Assembly (NCBI RefSeq): GCF_002197845.1
Contig: NZ_NIDE01000017.1
Coordinates: forward strand, 976,712-1,040,711
Length of the DNA: 64,000 nt
Reading direction: 5' to 3'
Source of the DNA: Fimbriiglobus ruber
Lineage (GTDB): Bacteria > Planctomycetota > Planctomycetia > Gemmatales > Gemmataceae
The notes below the pieces were generated by a model. It saw only the letters and a program-made list of their open reading frames with translations. It was not told where the DNA came from and ran no database searches. Positions within the stretch are counted from its first letter, which is position 1; each line of letters starts with the position of its first letter. Shown one piece after another: positions 34,837 to 44,218 of the stretch. The translations under genes were made by a program, and so were the position numbers.

Positions 34837-35697
34837 CTACGCCCGCACCAGCTTGGCGTACTCCGCCTGGAGCGATTTCGTGATCGGCCCGACCTCGTAA
34901 GCGTGGTCGTCGATTGCGGACACGGCCGTCACTTCCACGGCGGTCCCGGTGATGAACACTTCTTGGGCCTTCGGCAGTTCGTTCGGCCAGATCGCCCGCT
35001 CGATGACCTTGAGGCCGCGGGCCTTGGCGAGGCCGATGACCGTTTGGCGGGTCAGGCCGTTCAGGAAGCAGTCGGCCGTCGGGGTGTGGAGTTCGCCGTC
35101 CATCACGAAAAACAGGTTCGCGCCCGTCGCCTCGGCCACCTGGCCGCGGTAGTCGAGCATGAACGCGTCCTGGTAGCCGGCCGCGATCGCCTCGTCCCGG
35201 GCGAGCGTACACAGGACGTACAGGCCGGCACACTTGCTGGCCGTCGGGGCGGACTCGGGGCTCGGCCGCTTCCACCGGCTCGTCTTCAGCTTGATCGCCT
35301 TGTCCGCGTAGTACGCCGGCCACGGCCAGACCGCGATCGCCACCTGCACCTTCGTCCCCGCGGCGGACACCCCCAGCACTTCCGCCCCCCGCCACGCGAT
35401 CGGCCGCACGTACCCGTCGGTCAGGTCGTTGCCGGCTACGACCGCCTTCGTCGCCTCTTCCAGCACGGCGACGGAGTACGGGATTTCCATGTTGAGCAGG
35501 CGGCCGGACGTGTGCAACCGTTCGGTGTGCTCGGTGAGCTTGAACACCTTCCCGCCGTAGATCCGCGCCCCCTCGAAGACCGCGTTCCCGTAGTGTAGGC
35601 TGTGGGACAGGACGTGCAGCTTGGCGTCCCGCCACGGGACCAACTTGCCGTTCAACCAGATCACGCCGTCGCGGTCGTCGAGAGGGACCAGACTCAT
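34837..35697 (-). CDS. ilvE: Branched-chain amino-acid aminotransferase
   Basis: 286 aa from ATG 35697, AAGGGTG upstream (a frame to 35766 is not family-like). Class IV PLP fold: WLNGKLVPWRDAKLHVLSHS and HYGNAVFEGARIY at the start, the PLP-Lys in ASKCAGLYV, and RGQVAEATGANLFFV and FITGTAVEVTAV at the end. Transfers amino groups to the 2-oxoacids of Leu, Ile and Val; with leuA (about 16 kb away) it belongs to the branched-chain pathway but the two are not in an operon. Confidence 0.96.
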   Translation of the reverse strand: MSLVPLDDRDGVIWLNGKLVPWRDAKLHVLSHSLHYGNAVFEGARIYGGKVFKLTEHTERLHTSGRLLNMEIPYSVAVLEEATKAVVAGNDLTDGYVRPIAWRGAEVLGVSAAGTKVQVAIAVWPWPAYYADKAIKLKTSRWKRPSPESAPTASKCAGLYVLCTLARDEAIAAGYQDAFMLDYRGQVAEATGANLFFVMDGELHTPTADCFLNGLTRQTVIGLAKARGLKVIERAIWPNELPKAQEVFITGTAVEVTAVSAIDDHAYEVGPITKSLQAEYAKLVRA

Positions 35698-35845
35698 GAC
35701 ACACCCTTGTGCGGCTCGCCATAACGACTCGACCCGCCGGACACGGGCCGGCGGGGTTGAGTTCACTTTACCAGACGCGGCCGCGCGCGGCCGCTCCCCC
35801 GGGTCAAGAGGCGTCGAGATGAGGGGAACGGCCGCAAGGCGGACG

Positions 35846-37210
35846 TCACCGCTTGATGAGCCGGAAGGTGAGCAATAAGGCGGCGATCCCGAAGAACGCG
35901 TCCGCGCCCCAGACGCCGACGAACATCGGGACCTTGCCGTCCTTGGCCAACCCGCCGCCGGATAGGAGGAGCGGGTAGTAGACGATGATCGCCGGCAGGA
36001 AGCAGATCACGAACGTACTCAGGTAGTCCGACCGATTCGCCCAGATGCCGACGGGACAGCCGATGACGGCGAAACAAAGGCAGCCGACCGCCAGGGCCGG
36101 GCGGTACTGGAATTCGTACATGGTGTTCCGGACCTGCCGCTCCATGTCTCGCGCTTGCGCCGCGTACATCGGTTCCTGCTGTTTCATCAGTAACTTCACG
36201 GCGGGGTCGGGCTCCGTCTCGGCCTGCGCCTTCATTTCCGCCCCTTTGGCGAGGATCTTCAGCCGCTTCTGCTCCAGCTCCTGCGCGCGGGGCAGGAGTT
36301 CGTCCCAGTCCAGGAGCCCCGGCCGCCCCTTGTCGTTCTTCGCGGACGTGAAGATTTCCGGGAGCGGAACCTTGATCGGGCTGGTGTCCTTGCTGTCGAT
36401 GGTGGAGGTGGGACCCCACACCATCCAGCGGTCGGGGTCGATCGACACTTCCCCCGCGTCGAGGTCGACGAACAGCCGGGCTTCCCGGGCCCGGGCCACG
36501 AAGTCGTACGTGTTGAACATCGTCCCGCCGGGGCCGACGATCTGGACCTTTTTCTTGACGACGACGTCGATCAGGCGTTTGCCCTGGACGTCCCGCACGT
36601 ACACCACCCACGGGAACGACGGGTTCCGGAGCGTCCGCTCCCGCTTGAGGAGGTTGTACATCGTCTCCTCCGGTTCCTTGAGGGCCTCGGCCTGCACCAT
36701 CTGCTGGGTCCGCGGGATCAGCGAATACGACAGCGCGAGGGTGACGCCGGTCGTCGTCACCCCGAGGAGCAGGGCGGGGCGGAGGACCGTGAACAGGTCG
36801 ACCCCGGCCGCCTTCATGGCCACGGCTTCGTTGTCGTTCGAGATGCGGCCGTATACGACGCACGACGCGAACAGCGTCGTGGCCGGGATGGTGAACGGGA
36901 GCGTGAACGGGATCAAGAGCGGGATGATCGCGAGAACCTGGGCCGGGGACAGCCCCATCTGGGTCGCCTGCTGGTACAGGCCGCCGATCAGGAAGAGCCC
37001 GGTCAGGCCGATCAGCGACAATAGGAACACCTTGAGGAGTTCCCAGAAGATCATCCGGTTCAGCCGGTGGAAGAAGGGGACGCAGCACAGGCCCGCGAGC
37101 GCGACCAAGCCGATCTTAATCAACTCCAGGCTGATCGGGTCCGGCTTGTTCTGTTCCCATACCGTCCTGATCTCGTCCGGCAGAATCGGGAACACGGCGG
37201 ACCTCCTCAA
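35846..37210 (-). CDS. LptF/LptG family permease (YjgP/YjgQ)
   Basis: 454 aa. Inner-membrane subunit that, with LptB, pulls lipopolysaccharide towards the LptC-A bridge. N-terminal helices (about 33-125, with FWELLKVFLLSLIGLTGLFL and the PFTLPFTIPATTLFASC stretch), a periplasmic beta-jellyroll-like middle (about 165-345) and C-terminal helices from about 375. The motif YGRISNDNEAVAMKAAGVD is diagnostic. A charged/coiled insert (AQELEQKRLKILAKGAEMKAQ) lies before the last helices. The AsmA-like gene follows upstream on the same strand. Confidence 0.93.
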   Translation of the reverse strand: MRRSAVFPILPDEIRTVWEQNKPDPISLELIKIGLVALAGLCCVPFFHRLNRMIFWELLKVFLLSLIGLTGLFLIGGLYQQATQMGLSPAQVLAIIPLLIPFTLPFTIPATTLFASCVVYGRISNDNEAVAMKAAGVDLFTVLRPALLLGVTTTGVTLALSYSLIPRTQQMVQAEALKEPEETMYNLLKRERTLRNPSFPWVVYVRDVQGKRLIDVVVKKKVQIVGPGGTMFNTYDFVARAREARLFVDLDAGEVSIDPDRWMVWGPTSTIDSKDTSPIKVPLPEIFTSAKNDKGRPGLLDWDELLPRAQELEQKRLKILAKGAEMKAQAETEPDPAVKLLMKQQEPMYAAQARDMERQVRNTMYEFQYRPALAVGCLCFAVIGCPVGIWANRSDYLSTFVICFLPAIIVYYPLLLSGGGLAKDGKVPMFVGVWGADAFFGIAALLLTFRLIKR

Positions 37211-37214
37211 TCTG

Positions 37215-37395
37215 AGTCATCAAGTCATCAAGTCGCGAAAACCGGCACGCGGGGAAGTGGGGCGGTCGGTCCCCCGGTGTCCCCTGAGTTCATATCAGGG
37301 CTATTGTATGGCGCCCATTGGGGCTCAAAACTGGTGCCTCCTCCGCTCGGCTGTCTTCGACCTGATGACGTGACGACTTGATGACTTGACGACTC
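37215..37395. repeat. Inverted repeat pair with GTCATCAAGTCATCAAGTC motif
   Basis: 22-bp arms at 37215-37236 and 37374-37395 with one mismatch (arm begins GAGTCATCAAGTCATCAAGT), enclosing 137 bp without a gene. The arms themselves are short tandem repeats of GTCATCAA. Sits between the LptF/G and AsmA-like genes; layout mirrors the pair at 20987-21143. Confidence 0.7.
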
Positions 37396-37400
37396 ATTTT

Positions 37401-40400
37401 TCACCGCGATCCGGTCGCGCGGGCGGTGGCCGGCGGGTCGGTGGGGCTGGGCGGGGTGGTCGGGCGGCCGAAGCGGTTCCGCAACCGCTCGGCGACCGCC
37501 CGGACGGGTTCGGTCACGACCGGGGCCATGTGCCCGATGTAGTCCATCGCCCCGTTCTTCTTTTTGACCATTTCGATCTTGAACAGGTTGCCGCTGGTGA
37601 GCGCCGCGAGGTCGCCGAACGGGGTCGTTAGCCACCGTTTCAACGCCTGCGACCAGATCGTGTAGAACTCGAACCGGACCTCTTCCCCGCGGGTGTCCAG
37701 CTCGCCCGACCCGCCGAGACTGACGGCCGTGCCGATCAAGTCGAGCTGCGACACCTTCACGCGGTCCCCGCGGAGTTCGAAGGTGGCGTGCGCCTCCTCG
37801 AACGCGGTCTGGTCCGGGGCCTGGAGCTTGAGCAGTTTCAGCAGCGGGAGCAGGACCGGCAGGTTGTACATCCGCCCGCTCGGGACGTCGATCTGGCCGG
37901 CCCCCACGGCGACGAGTTCCCCGGTCTTCAGGTCGGGCACGTTTTCGACGACCAGTTTCCCCTGGGCCAACCCGCGCAGTTCGGCCCCGGTGCCGATCTT
38001 GTTCGCCCGCGCGAGGTCGTCCAACCGGACGTTCGCCGCCGTCAGCCACACCCGGTACCGGACCGAGTCGTCGAGGACGATCCGTGCCTCCCCGCCGACC
38101 GTGCCCTGGTAGAGTGTTGCGACGATGTCCGGGAACTCGGCCACCGGCGGGGCGTACCGCCCGGGGTGGGCCGGGTCGGGCTCCTGCGGGCGGACGTGGA
38201 ACTTGAACTTCACCCCGGTCAGCGGCTGCCGGGTGACGGTCGCGCGGTCGAGCCAGGTGTTCCCGACCACCGCCCCGAGGTGCGTCCCCTCGTACAGGCC
38301 GACGACGGCGATCGCCCCGTGGACGTCGCGCCATTCGAGCCCGGCGTCGAGCGCGGCCCCGAGGAACTTGAGTTCGGCGTTCCAGTAAACGATCGGGTCC
38401 GGGTCCGCGACGGTCCCGCCGGCGGGCACGGCAACGGCCGGCAGCGGCGAGCCGGGGACCGCCGGGATCGCGTCTGGGGCGGTGCCGAGTGTTCCCGGGG
38501 CGGACACCGTGATCACCGGCGGCGCTTCCGACAGCGGGATCGGCGCGGGCAGCGGCCCCGGTGCCTGCCCGCGGGCGACCAGGGGGCCGGGGGGAGTGGG
38601 GGCCGGGGGCCGGGGGCCGCCGGGCGCCGGAACCGCGGCCCCCGGGGCTGGGATTTTCACGACCATGTGTTTGACGGCGAGTTCTATCGGCCCGCGGAGC
38701 TTCAGTCCGCCGACCCCGGCCCGGAACTTCTCCGGCAGCGCGGCCAGGAACGTCTCGTCCGCGACGAACGGCCGCACCGATACCCTGCCCAGGTTCGCCC
38801 ACACCTCCCCGTCGTCCGCGAACCGGATCTCGCCTTCACCCAGGGCGAGGTCGGAGGTGCCGTGCCGGGCCATGAAATCTTTCAGGTCGATTTTCCCGCC
38901 CTGGTAGCGCAGTATGCCCGCGAGGTCGTCCAGGTCGTAGGGGAAAAACGCCGGGGTGACGGTCGGGCCTTTGAATTTCATCGTCAGCTTCAAATCGGTG
39001 GCCGGGTTGAAGGGCGGCTCGCCGGGGAGGGTGGCGGACACGGCCGCGACGCCCGCCGGCGGGTCGTCCCCGGTCGGCCCCCCGGTCGGCCCCCCGGAGT
39101 TCGCCGCGGCCGCCCGGTCGTAGATATCGAGGTCGGCCCCGAACGTGATCCGCCCGCGGGGGAGGAACCGCTCCCACGTCGACTCCAATTTCATCGCCTT
39201 GAGGGCGGCCCGCAGGTCGGCGTCCACCGGGCAATTCTCGCCCTGGACGCGGAGCGTCATCTTGCGGTCCCGGGTGCCCGGCACGGGGTCGTTGGCCCCG
39301 CTGATCCACAGGCGGCCGTCCGCGTGGGTGCCCTCGAACTCGTGGAACTCGACCCGGTCCGTGTCCGCCGGCTTCTTGAGCGGGAGCCCGGGCTGGAGCG
39401 GGCGCCCGGCGTCGCACGCCGAGACGTGGATCGCGATCCGCCCGCGGACCGCGGCCAGCGCGTACGGGAACTGTTCGTACCTGATCGTCCCGTCGTACAC
39501 CCGGATGCGGAACGTGTTCTCGCACAGGTTCACGTCCTGCGCCTGGCGGATCTCGGCGACGAAGTCGCCCCGGGCGTCGGCGTGCAGTTTCTTCAACGCC
39601 GCCTCGTATTTGGGCGGGAGCGCGGCGAACAGCTTGTCGTCGATCGGGATGTCCGTCCCGGCGATCTTCAGGTCGATGAGCGGGTCCGGCCCGTCGGTCC
39701 CGAGGCGGCCGGTCATCTCGACCCGCCGGCCGCCGCCGGCCCCGGTCACCTGGATCTTGATCTCGTCCGGCCCGTCGGACGTGGCCACCCACTTGATCGA
39801 CCCGGAGATGTCCTTGATCGGGTACCGGAACTTCTCGTACACGATCCCGAGCCGGTTCGGGTGGACGTCGACCTCCCGCCGCCAGCCGCCGGCGGACCGG
39901 ACGAACTTCACGTTCACGTCGACCGCCCCGGACGGGGTGAACATCCGGCGGACCTTGCCCGCGGTCGTCGCGGCTCGTCCGGGCAGGCGGGCGAAGAAGT
40001 CGTCGTCCAGCGCGATGTCGCGGACCTTCAGGGTGAACTGCTCGAACCGCTCTTCCACCGCCTTGATCGGGTCTTCGGGCGGGGCCGCGGACCGGGCGGC
40101 GAGGTGGAGGAGGGTTCGCATGTCGGTCGGGTGCCCGCGGGCCGCCCCGCGCCGCGGCCCGGGGCCGGCCGCCGGTGACGGGGGCGGCGGGAGGGCCGGC
40201 GGGTCGTTCGTCGTCCGGGTCTCCAGGGCGATGTCGACCGCCGCCTTGCCCAGCTTCGCGGACCCCTTCTCGACCGTCACCTTGCCGTCCTGAACGCGGA
40301 CCACGGCGGAAAGTTGCTCGACCGGCCACGGGAGGGCCGGGTTCTCGAAGTGCCCCTCGCGGACATCGACCTGGAGGTCGTATTTGATTGCGTTCCCGGC

Positions 40401-41201
40401 GTCGGGCTGGGTCGCCAGGTCGACGTGGACCTTGACCCGGGCCGAGAACTGGGCCGCGTATTCCGCCAGGGCCGGGTGGGCGCGGGCGACGACCGGGGCC
40501 AAGTCCGGGGTGAACGCCAGGTCCGCGACTTCGAGCCGGGCCTGGATGCCGTTCGTCGCCCGGTTGTATTTCACGGCCGCGGTGAACGGCACCGCGAGGC
40601 CCGGCGGGTCGCCCGGCTGGGGCGGCCCGAGGTCCGGCGCGACGACCCCGGCGGCGTCGATTTTCAGGACCGCGATCGGGTCGTTCAGGAGCGTCACCTT
40701 GATGTCGGTGATTTTGACCGGGGGCAACCCGTTCGGCCGCTGGTCAGTCAGGAAGACGGTGGCGTTCCGGACCACGATCGTGGGCACCGGCTGGTCGGCC
40801 GGCGTCGGCGGGCCGGCATCGGGCACGGCCCAGGAGCCGTCCACCCGCCGGACGAGCCGGACCGTGGCCCCGTCGATTTCGATCTTCCGGATCGCGAGCT
40901 TGCCGCGGCCGAGTTGTTCCTTGTCGTGGTAAATGACGGCGGCGGGGGCCGCGAAGTAGGGGGCCGGGTCGCCCTTGCGGGTGAGCGTCAGGTCCGTCAC
41001 GGAGATGCCGCCGAAGATGCGGACGTGGGCGGACCCGATGGACACGTCCGCGTCCGGGTGCCGCTCGCGGAGGGCGGCGAGGACGGCCTCCCGGACCTTC
41101 TCCGGACTGACCCAATCGTGCATGACCCACGCGGCCGCCCCCGCGGCCGCCAGGCCGCAAAGGATCAGGCCGCGTATGACCCAACTCCGTAGGAGTCCCA
41201 T
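37401..41201 (-). CDS. AsmA-like giant membrane-anchored protein
   Basis: 1,266 aa from ATG 41201 (MGLLRSWVIRG starts the membrane helix; the frame is open to 41405 without coding character). One N-terminal helix (about 7-25), then a very long beta-rich region with many repeated short units of the type found in AsmA/DUF3971/TamB proteins, such as VSIGSAHVRIFGGISVTDL and VRVSQLDLIGTAVSLGGSG. Pro/Gly/Ala-rich linker around 890-960. AsmA-like proteins bridge inner and outer membrane and move phospholipids. Neighbouring LptF/G fits an envelope-lipid role. Upstream is a 577-bp gap. Confidence 0.88.
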   Translation of the reverse strand: MGLLRSWVIRGLILCGLAAAGAAAWVMHDWVSPEKVREAVLAALRERHPDADVSIGSAHVRIFGGISVTDLTLTRKGDPAPYFAAPAAVIYHDKEQLGRGKLAIRKIEIDGATVRLVRRVDGSWAVPDAGPPTPADQPVPTIVVRNATVFLTDQRPNGLPPVKITDIKVTLLNDPIAVLKIDAAGVVAPDLGPPQPGDPPGLAVPFTAAVKYNRATNGIQARLEVADLAFTPDLAPVVARAHPALAEYAAQFSARVKVHVDLATQPDAGNAIKYDLQVDVREGHFENPALPWPVEQLSAVVRVQDGKVTVEKGSAKLGKAAVDIALETRTTNDPPALPPPPSPAAGPGPRRGAARGHPTDMRTLLHLAARSAAPPEDPIKAVEERFEQFTLKVRDIALDDDFFARLPGRAATTAGKVRRMFTPSGAVDVNVKFVRSAGGWRREVDVHPNRLGIVYEKFRYPIKDISGSIKWVATSDGPDEIKIQVTGAGGGRRVEMTGRLGTDGPDPLIDLKIAGTDIPIDDKLFAALPPKYEAALKKLHADARGDFVAEIRQAQDVNLCENTFRIRVYDGTIRYEQFPYALAAVRGRIAIHVSACDAGRPLQPGLPLKKPADTDRVEFHEFEGTHADGRLWISGANDPVPGTRDRKMTLRVQGENCPVDADLRAALKAMKLESTWERFLPRGRITFGADLDIYDRAAAANSGGPTGGPTGDDPPAGVAAVSATLPGEPPFNPATDLKLTMKFKGPTVTPAFFPYDLDDLAGILRYQGGKIDLKDFMARHGTSDLALGEGEIRFADDGEVWANLGRVSVRPFVADETFLAALPEKFRAGVGGLKLRGPIELAVKHMVVKIPAPGAAVPAPGGPRPPAPTPPGPLVARGQAPGPLPAPIPLSEAPPVITVSAPGTLGTAPDAIPAVPGSPLPAVAVPAGGTVADPDPIVYWNAELKFLGAALDAGLEWRDVHGAIAVVGLYEGTHLGAVVGNTWLDRATVTRQPLTGVKFKFHVRPQEPDPAHPGRYAPPVAEFPDIVATLYQGTVGGEARIVLDDSVRYRVWLTAANVRLDDLARANKIGTGAELRGLAQGKLVVENVPDLKTGELVAVGAGQIDVPSGRMYNLPVLLPLLKLLKLQAPDQTAFEEAHATFELRGDRVKVSQLDLIGTAVSLGGSGELDTRGEEVRFEFYTIWSQALKRWLTTPFGDLAALTSGNLFKIEMVKKKNGAMDYIGHMAPVVTEPVRAVAERLRNRFGRPTTPPSPTDPPATARATGSR

Positions 41202-41778
41202 TCGTGCCGTCCGTGGCCGCGAGGGATAAAGTCTGTGCCGGCCGGCGCCCCTGGCACCCCGGTCCGGTGTCGCACCGTCTCGGGCTGAGGCGCGGGGCGG
41301 GATAATACGCGCGGCCGGGGGAACGGTCAATTCCGAACGGCAGACTCGGTAGGGGCCGGAAGTTTGGGCAAGGAAAGGGGAAGCGGCCGGAGCCCGGCTC
41401 GCCACATCGGGGCGCTGTGCGACACAGGTGCCCGGTGCCGATACCCCGCAAAGCTTGCCTTAATCAGCTGTGGCCCGAATAAGAGGGGGGCTTTGGGCTG
41501 ACTGGTGCAATCGTGAGAAGCGGCGGGTCGCCACCGGTCCCGATGACCCGCGGGCGTTCTGCCATAAACTGGTCCGCGGTGTGCATTCCGGCGCCGAAAT
41601 CGCGTAGCATGACCTGCCACGCGAATGTTCGGGCGCGGTCGCTCGGGGCGACCGGCCCGGGAAACCGCACCGCGGGAGTTCCTGAAACAGACCTGTCCGG
41701 CGCGGGGTACATCAATAAGTCCGTCTCGGGCACGAACGCCCGGGTCAACCGCAGCTCTATTCTGAGAGGATATCGAGA
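41202..41778. other. Intergenic region between divergent AsmA-like gene and secreted protein
   Basis: About 575 bp. A + strand frame over 41513-41884 (Arg/Ser/Ala-rich, running into the next gene in another phase) lacks coding character and is rejected. The region must hold the two divergent promoters; none is clear. Confidence 0.4.
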
Positions 41779-42759
41779 ATGTTCCGTCGCTTGTGGGTCG
41801 GGGCCGCGCTGGTGGTTCTGGCCGCCGCCCCCGCCCGGACTGCCGAAATCGACAACGTGCTTCCGGCCGAGACCGACTACGTGATGTTCGTCAACGTCCG
41901 CCAGGCTCTGGACTCCGACATCACCAAGAAGTTCGCGCTCGGGCAGTTGAAGCAGGCGCTCGAAGGAAACGACGCGCAGAAAATGATCAAGAAGCTCGGC
42001 CTCGATCCGCTCAAGGACATCGACCGCGTCACGATCGGGGGGTGGGGCAAGGACACGAAAGACCAGAGCTTCGTCCTCGTCGTTCGCGGCAAGTTCGACG
42101 CGGAAAAGCTGTTCACCGCGGCCCAGGAAGAAGCCAAAAACAACGGTGACAAGCTGGCGATCGTGGAAGAAGGTAAATACAAGCTGGTGAAAGTCACCAT
42201 CGACAACCAACCGAAGCCGATTTTCGTTGCCGTGGCGGACGAGAAGACCGTCGTCGGCGGGTCCGACCCGAAAGTGGCCGTCGCGGCGATCCAGGCCGTC
42301 GAGAAAAAGGCCAACCCGGTGCTCAAGAAAGAACTGGCGGCGCTCGTCCTCAAGCAAGATGAAAAAGCGACCATGTTCGCCTGCGGCCTGACCGAAGGGA
42401 AGATCGACAAACTCCCCCCGAACGTCAACATCCCGAACGTCGACACCGCGAAGCTGTCCAAGCAACTGGAAAAGCTGCAAAGCATCGCCATCACCCTCCG
42501 GATGACGGAAGACGTGGCGCTCGAGGTCAACGCCGGCATGAAGGACGGGGACGCGGCCGAGGACTTCGGTGATTCCGTCGACAAGCTCATCAACACCGCC
42601 AAGACGTTCATCCCGTTCATCGCGGGCCAACAGCCGAAGATGAAACTGCTGGCCGACGAACTGGGCCAGACGCTCAAGAGCAAGGTCAAAGAGAAAGACG
42701 TACTCATCACGCTGAAACTGTCCGCCGAAGCGATCAACAAGGCGACGACCGGCGAGTGA
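41779..42759 (+). CDS. Secreted hypothetical protein (planctomycete type)
   Basis: 326 aa with a signal peptide (hydrophobic about 6-20, AAAPARTAE). The mature part alternates helices and strands: VLPAETDYVMFVNVRQALDS, VTIGGWGKDTKDQSFVLVV, KADEKTVVGGSDPKVAVAAI-like segments and a C-terminal KEKDVLITLKLSAEAINKA. Lys-rich and lacking cysteines except one. Similar secreted proteins without known function are widespread in Gemmataceae. Strong terminator follows. Confidence 0.85.
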   Translation: MFRRLWVGAALVVLAAAPARTAEIDNVLPAETDYVMFVNVRQALDSDITKKFALGQLKQALEGNDAQKMIKKLGLDPLKDIDRVTIGGWGKDTKDQSFVLVVRGKFDAEKLFTAAQEEAKNNGDKLAIVEEGKYKLVKVTIDNQPKPIFVAVADEKTVVGGSDPKVAVAAIQAVEKKANPVLKKELAALVLKQDEKATMFACGLTEGKIDKLPPNVNIPNVDTAKLSKQLEKLQSIAITLRMTEDVALEVNAGMKDGDAAEDFGDSVDKLINTAKTFIPFIAGQQPKMKLLADELGQTLKSKVKEKDVLITLKLSAEAINKATTGE

Positions 42760-42785
42760 GTTGAGTTCGTTGAGTCTGAAAGCGT

Positions 42786-42832
42786 AAAAGCCGCGTCCGG
42801 TGTCGCCAAACGACACCGGACGCGGCTTTTTT
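42786..42832 (+). terminator. Strong intrinsic terminator
   Basis: Perfect stem of about 20 bp (arms ending at 42805 and starting at 42811, outer part AAAAGCCGCGTCCGG) with a 5-nt loop CCAAA and TTTTTT at the 3' end. Lies 26 bp after the secreted protein stop and can also serve the convergent zinc-ribbon gene. Confidence 0.92.
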
Positions 42833-42864
42833 GTCAATTCGCTCATGTCGACGACGGTCCCGGA

Positions 42865-43341
42865 TCAGCTCCCCAGCATGAAGCCGGTCGCGAACGCCAG
42901 CGCGATGAGAACGATCATGAGAATGGCGAGGATCACGATCGCCCCGCGGCTCACGTAAACGCCGTCGTCCCCGTCGTGGTGCGGGGCGGGGGATGAATAG
43001 CCGGAACTCGACCTCCCCGACCCGGTGTCGGCCGTTTTCACCGGCCGCTCGGGCATCGGTTCCATCATTTCATCGAGGTCGATCGTCTCGAACAGCGGGC
43101 GCTCGCCCGCGGCCGCCTTCGCCGGTTGGCGGGCGGGCTCAGCCGGGGCGGAGCGGGTTCCGTTCTCCTGATACCACGCGCCCGGCGTTTCATCTTCCGC
43201 GGCGGCGGCGGGCGGGACGGTGTCCTCACTCGGGACGGTGACCCCGACCCGACACCTCGGGCACTCGACCTGCGACCCGACTTTCCGGCGGGCGGTACTC
43301 AGCAGTCCGCCGCACGTCGGGCACCGGAACCGAATCGGCAT
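42865..43341 (-). CDS. Zinc-ribbon, single-TM membrane protein
   Basis: 158 aa from ATG 43341. N-terminal zinc ribbon (IRFRCPTCGGLLSTARRKVGS, then CPRC, two CxxC pairs), a charged/Pro-rich linker with ETIDLDEMMEPMPERP, and one C-terminal membrane helix (about 135-156). This 'zinc ribbon plus tail anchor' arrangement is common in planctomycetes and of unknown role. The longer frame to 43731 covers the promoter of the next gene on the other strand. Confidence 0.82.
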   Translation of the reverse strand: MPIRFRCPTCGGLLSTARRKVGSQVECPRCRVGVTVPSEDTVPPAAAAEDETPGAWYQENGTRSAPAEPARQPAKAAAGERPLFETIDLDEMMEPMPERPVKTADTGSGRSSSGYSSPAPHHDGDDGVYVSRGAIVILAILMIVLIALAFATGFMLGS

Positions 43342-43534
43342 TCGAGACCTCCAACACTTCGGCGGGTCGCCCGTTACGTTGAAAGATGCCTTCCCGCTCT
43401 CCGACCGGCCCGTTCGCCGCTTGACTGCCGGCGCCGGCGTGGAAAAATGGGGCAAGTCGTCCGGTGACGACGGTGGGGGCGACGAACTCGACCCCGCGGG
43501 TCTACCGGCACGCACGCCGCCGAAGAGGTTCCCC

Positions 43535-44218
43535 ATGTCGATCGTAGCACATTCCGCTCCCGTACCAACGCCCGAGTCGGGCGAACCGTTGGCGACTCGC
43601 GACCGCCGGCCCCGCGTCACCCGCGCGGTGATCGCGGCCCTCACGTTCGCGGCCGCCACCGCCGCCGTGGCCGTCGGGGCGGACGCGGTCATCATGCCGG
43701 ACGGGTTCGTCATCCAGGGGAAGTGGTTCAAGGAGACCGAATTATACGAAGGGATTCAGATCAATAAGGCGAACGGGTTCGACGTGGTCGAGGACGGCCC
43801 CAAGTACGTCGTCTTCAGTACCAACGCGCAGAAGGGCGGCAAGATCGAGAAGGACGCCGTGCGGACCGAGTTCGTCGGGTACAAGACGAAGCTTCCGAAT
43901 AGGTTCGGCTGGCAGGTCGCGCCGGTGGTCGGCGTGCATTACAAGCCGGAGGACAAGAGCTTCGACGAGAAGTGGCACCGCGTGATGCTAGCGCGAGATG
44001 CCGAAACCAACTACGCCTTTCGGATGGAACAGTACGTCACTTACCTGGACCCGTACCACGTCATGATCGAGTCGTCCACGCACAAGTGGAAGTCCGGGTA
44101 TCACACGACCGAACTGCCCATCCCCGTCGTCCTCAAATTGCTCCGGACGCACCCCGACCTGAAGGACGTCGGGGGAAAGTCGACCCGCTCCGGCGGCTCA
44201 AAATCGCGACGTTCCTGA
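43535..44218 (+). CDS. N-terminal part of a frameshifted secreted alpha/beta-hydrolase-like gene
   Basis: 227 aa from ATG 43535 (GAAGAGG upstream) to the stop at 44218. Membrane/signal helix about 28-48, then MPDGFVIQGKWFKETELYEG, a small beta domain, and VVLKLLRTHPDLKDVGG. The last residues (after about residue 214) are a -1 frame tail: real coding continues in the next frame over GGGAAAG at 44173-44179. By itself this would end in 12 basic residues (STRSGGSKSRRS) unrelated to the rest. Belongs with the following feature as one gene. Confidence 0.8.
   Translation: MSIVAHSAPVPTPESGEPLATRDRRPRVTRAVIAALTFAAATAAVAVGADAVIMPDGFVIQGKWFKETELYEGIQINKANGFDVVEDGPKYVVFSTNAQKGGKIEKDAVRTEFVGYKTKLPNRFGWQVAPVVGVHYKPEDKSFDEKWHRVMLARDAETNYAFRMEQYVTYLDPYHVMIESSTHKWKSGYHTTELPIPVVLKLLRTHPDLKDVGGKSTRSGGSKSRRS

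Noticed and set aside
37788-40178. 796-codon + strand frame opposite the AsmA-like gene
   Set aside because: Shadow frame in high-GC sequence; no motif, extreme Arg/Gly/Val/Pro content, while the opposite strand has AsmA-like features throughout.
41513-41884. 123-codon + strand frame upstream of the secreted protein
   Set aside because: Runs into the next gene in a different phase and lacks coding character.
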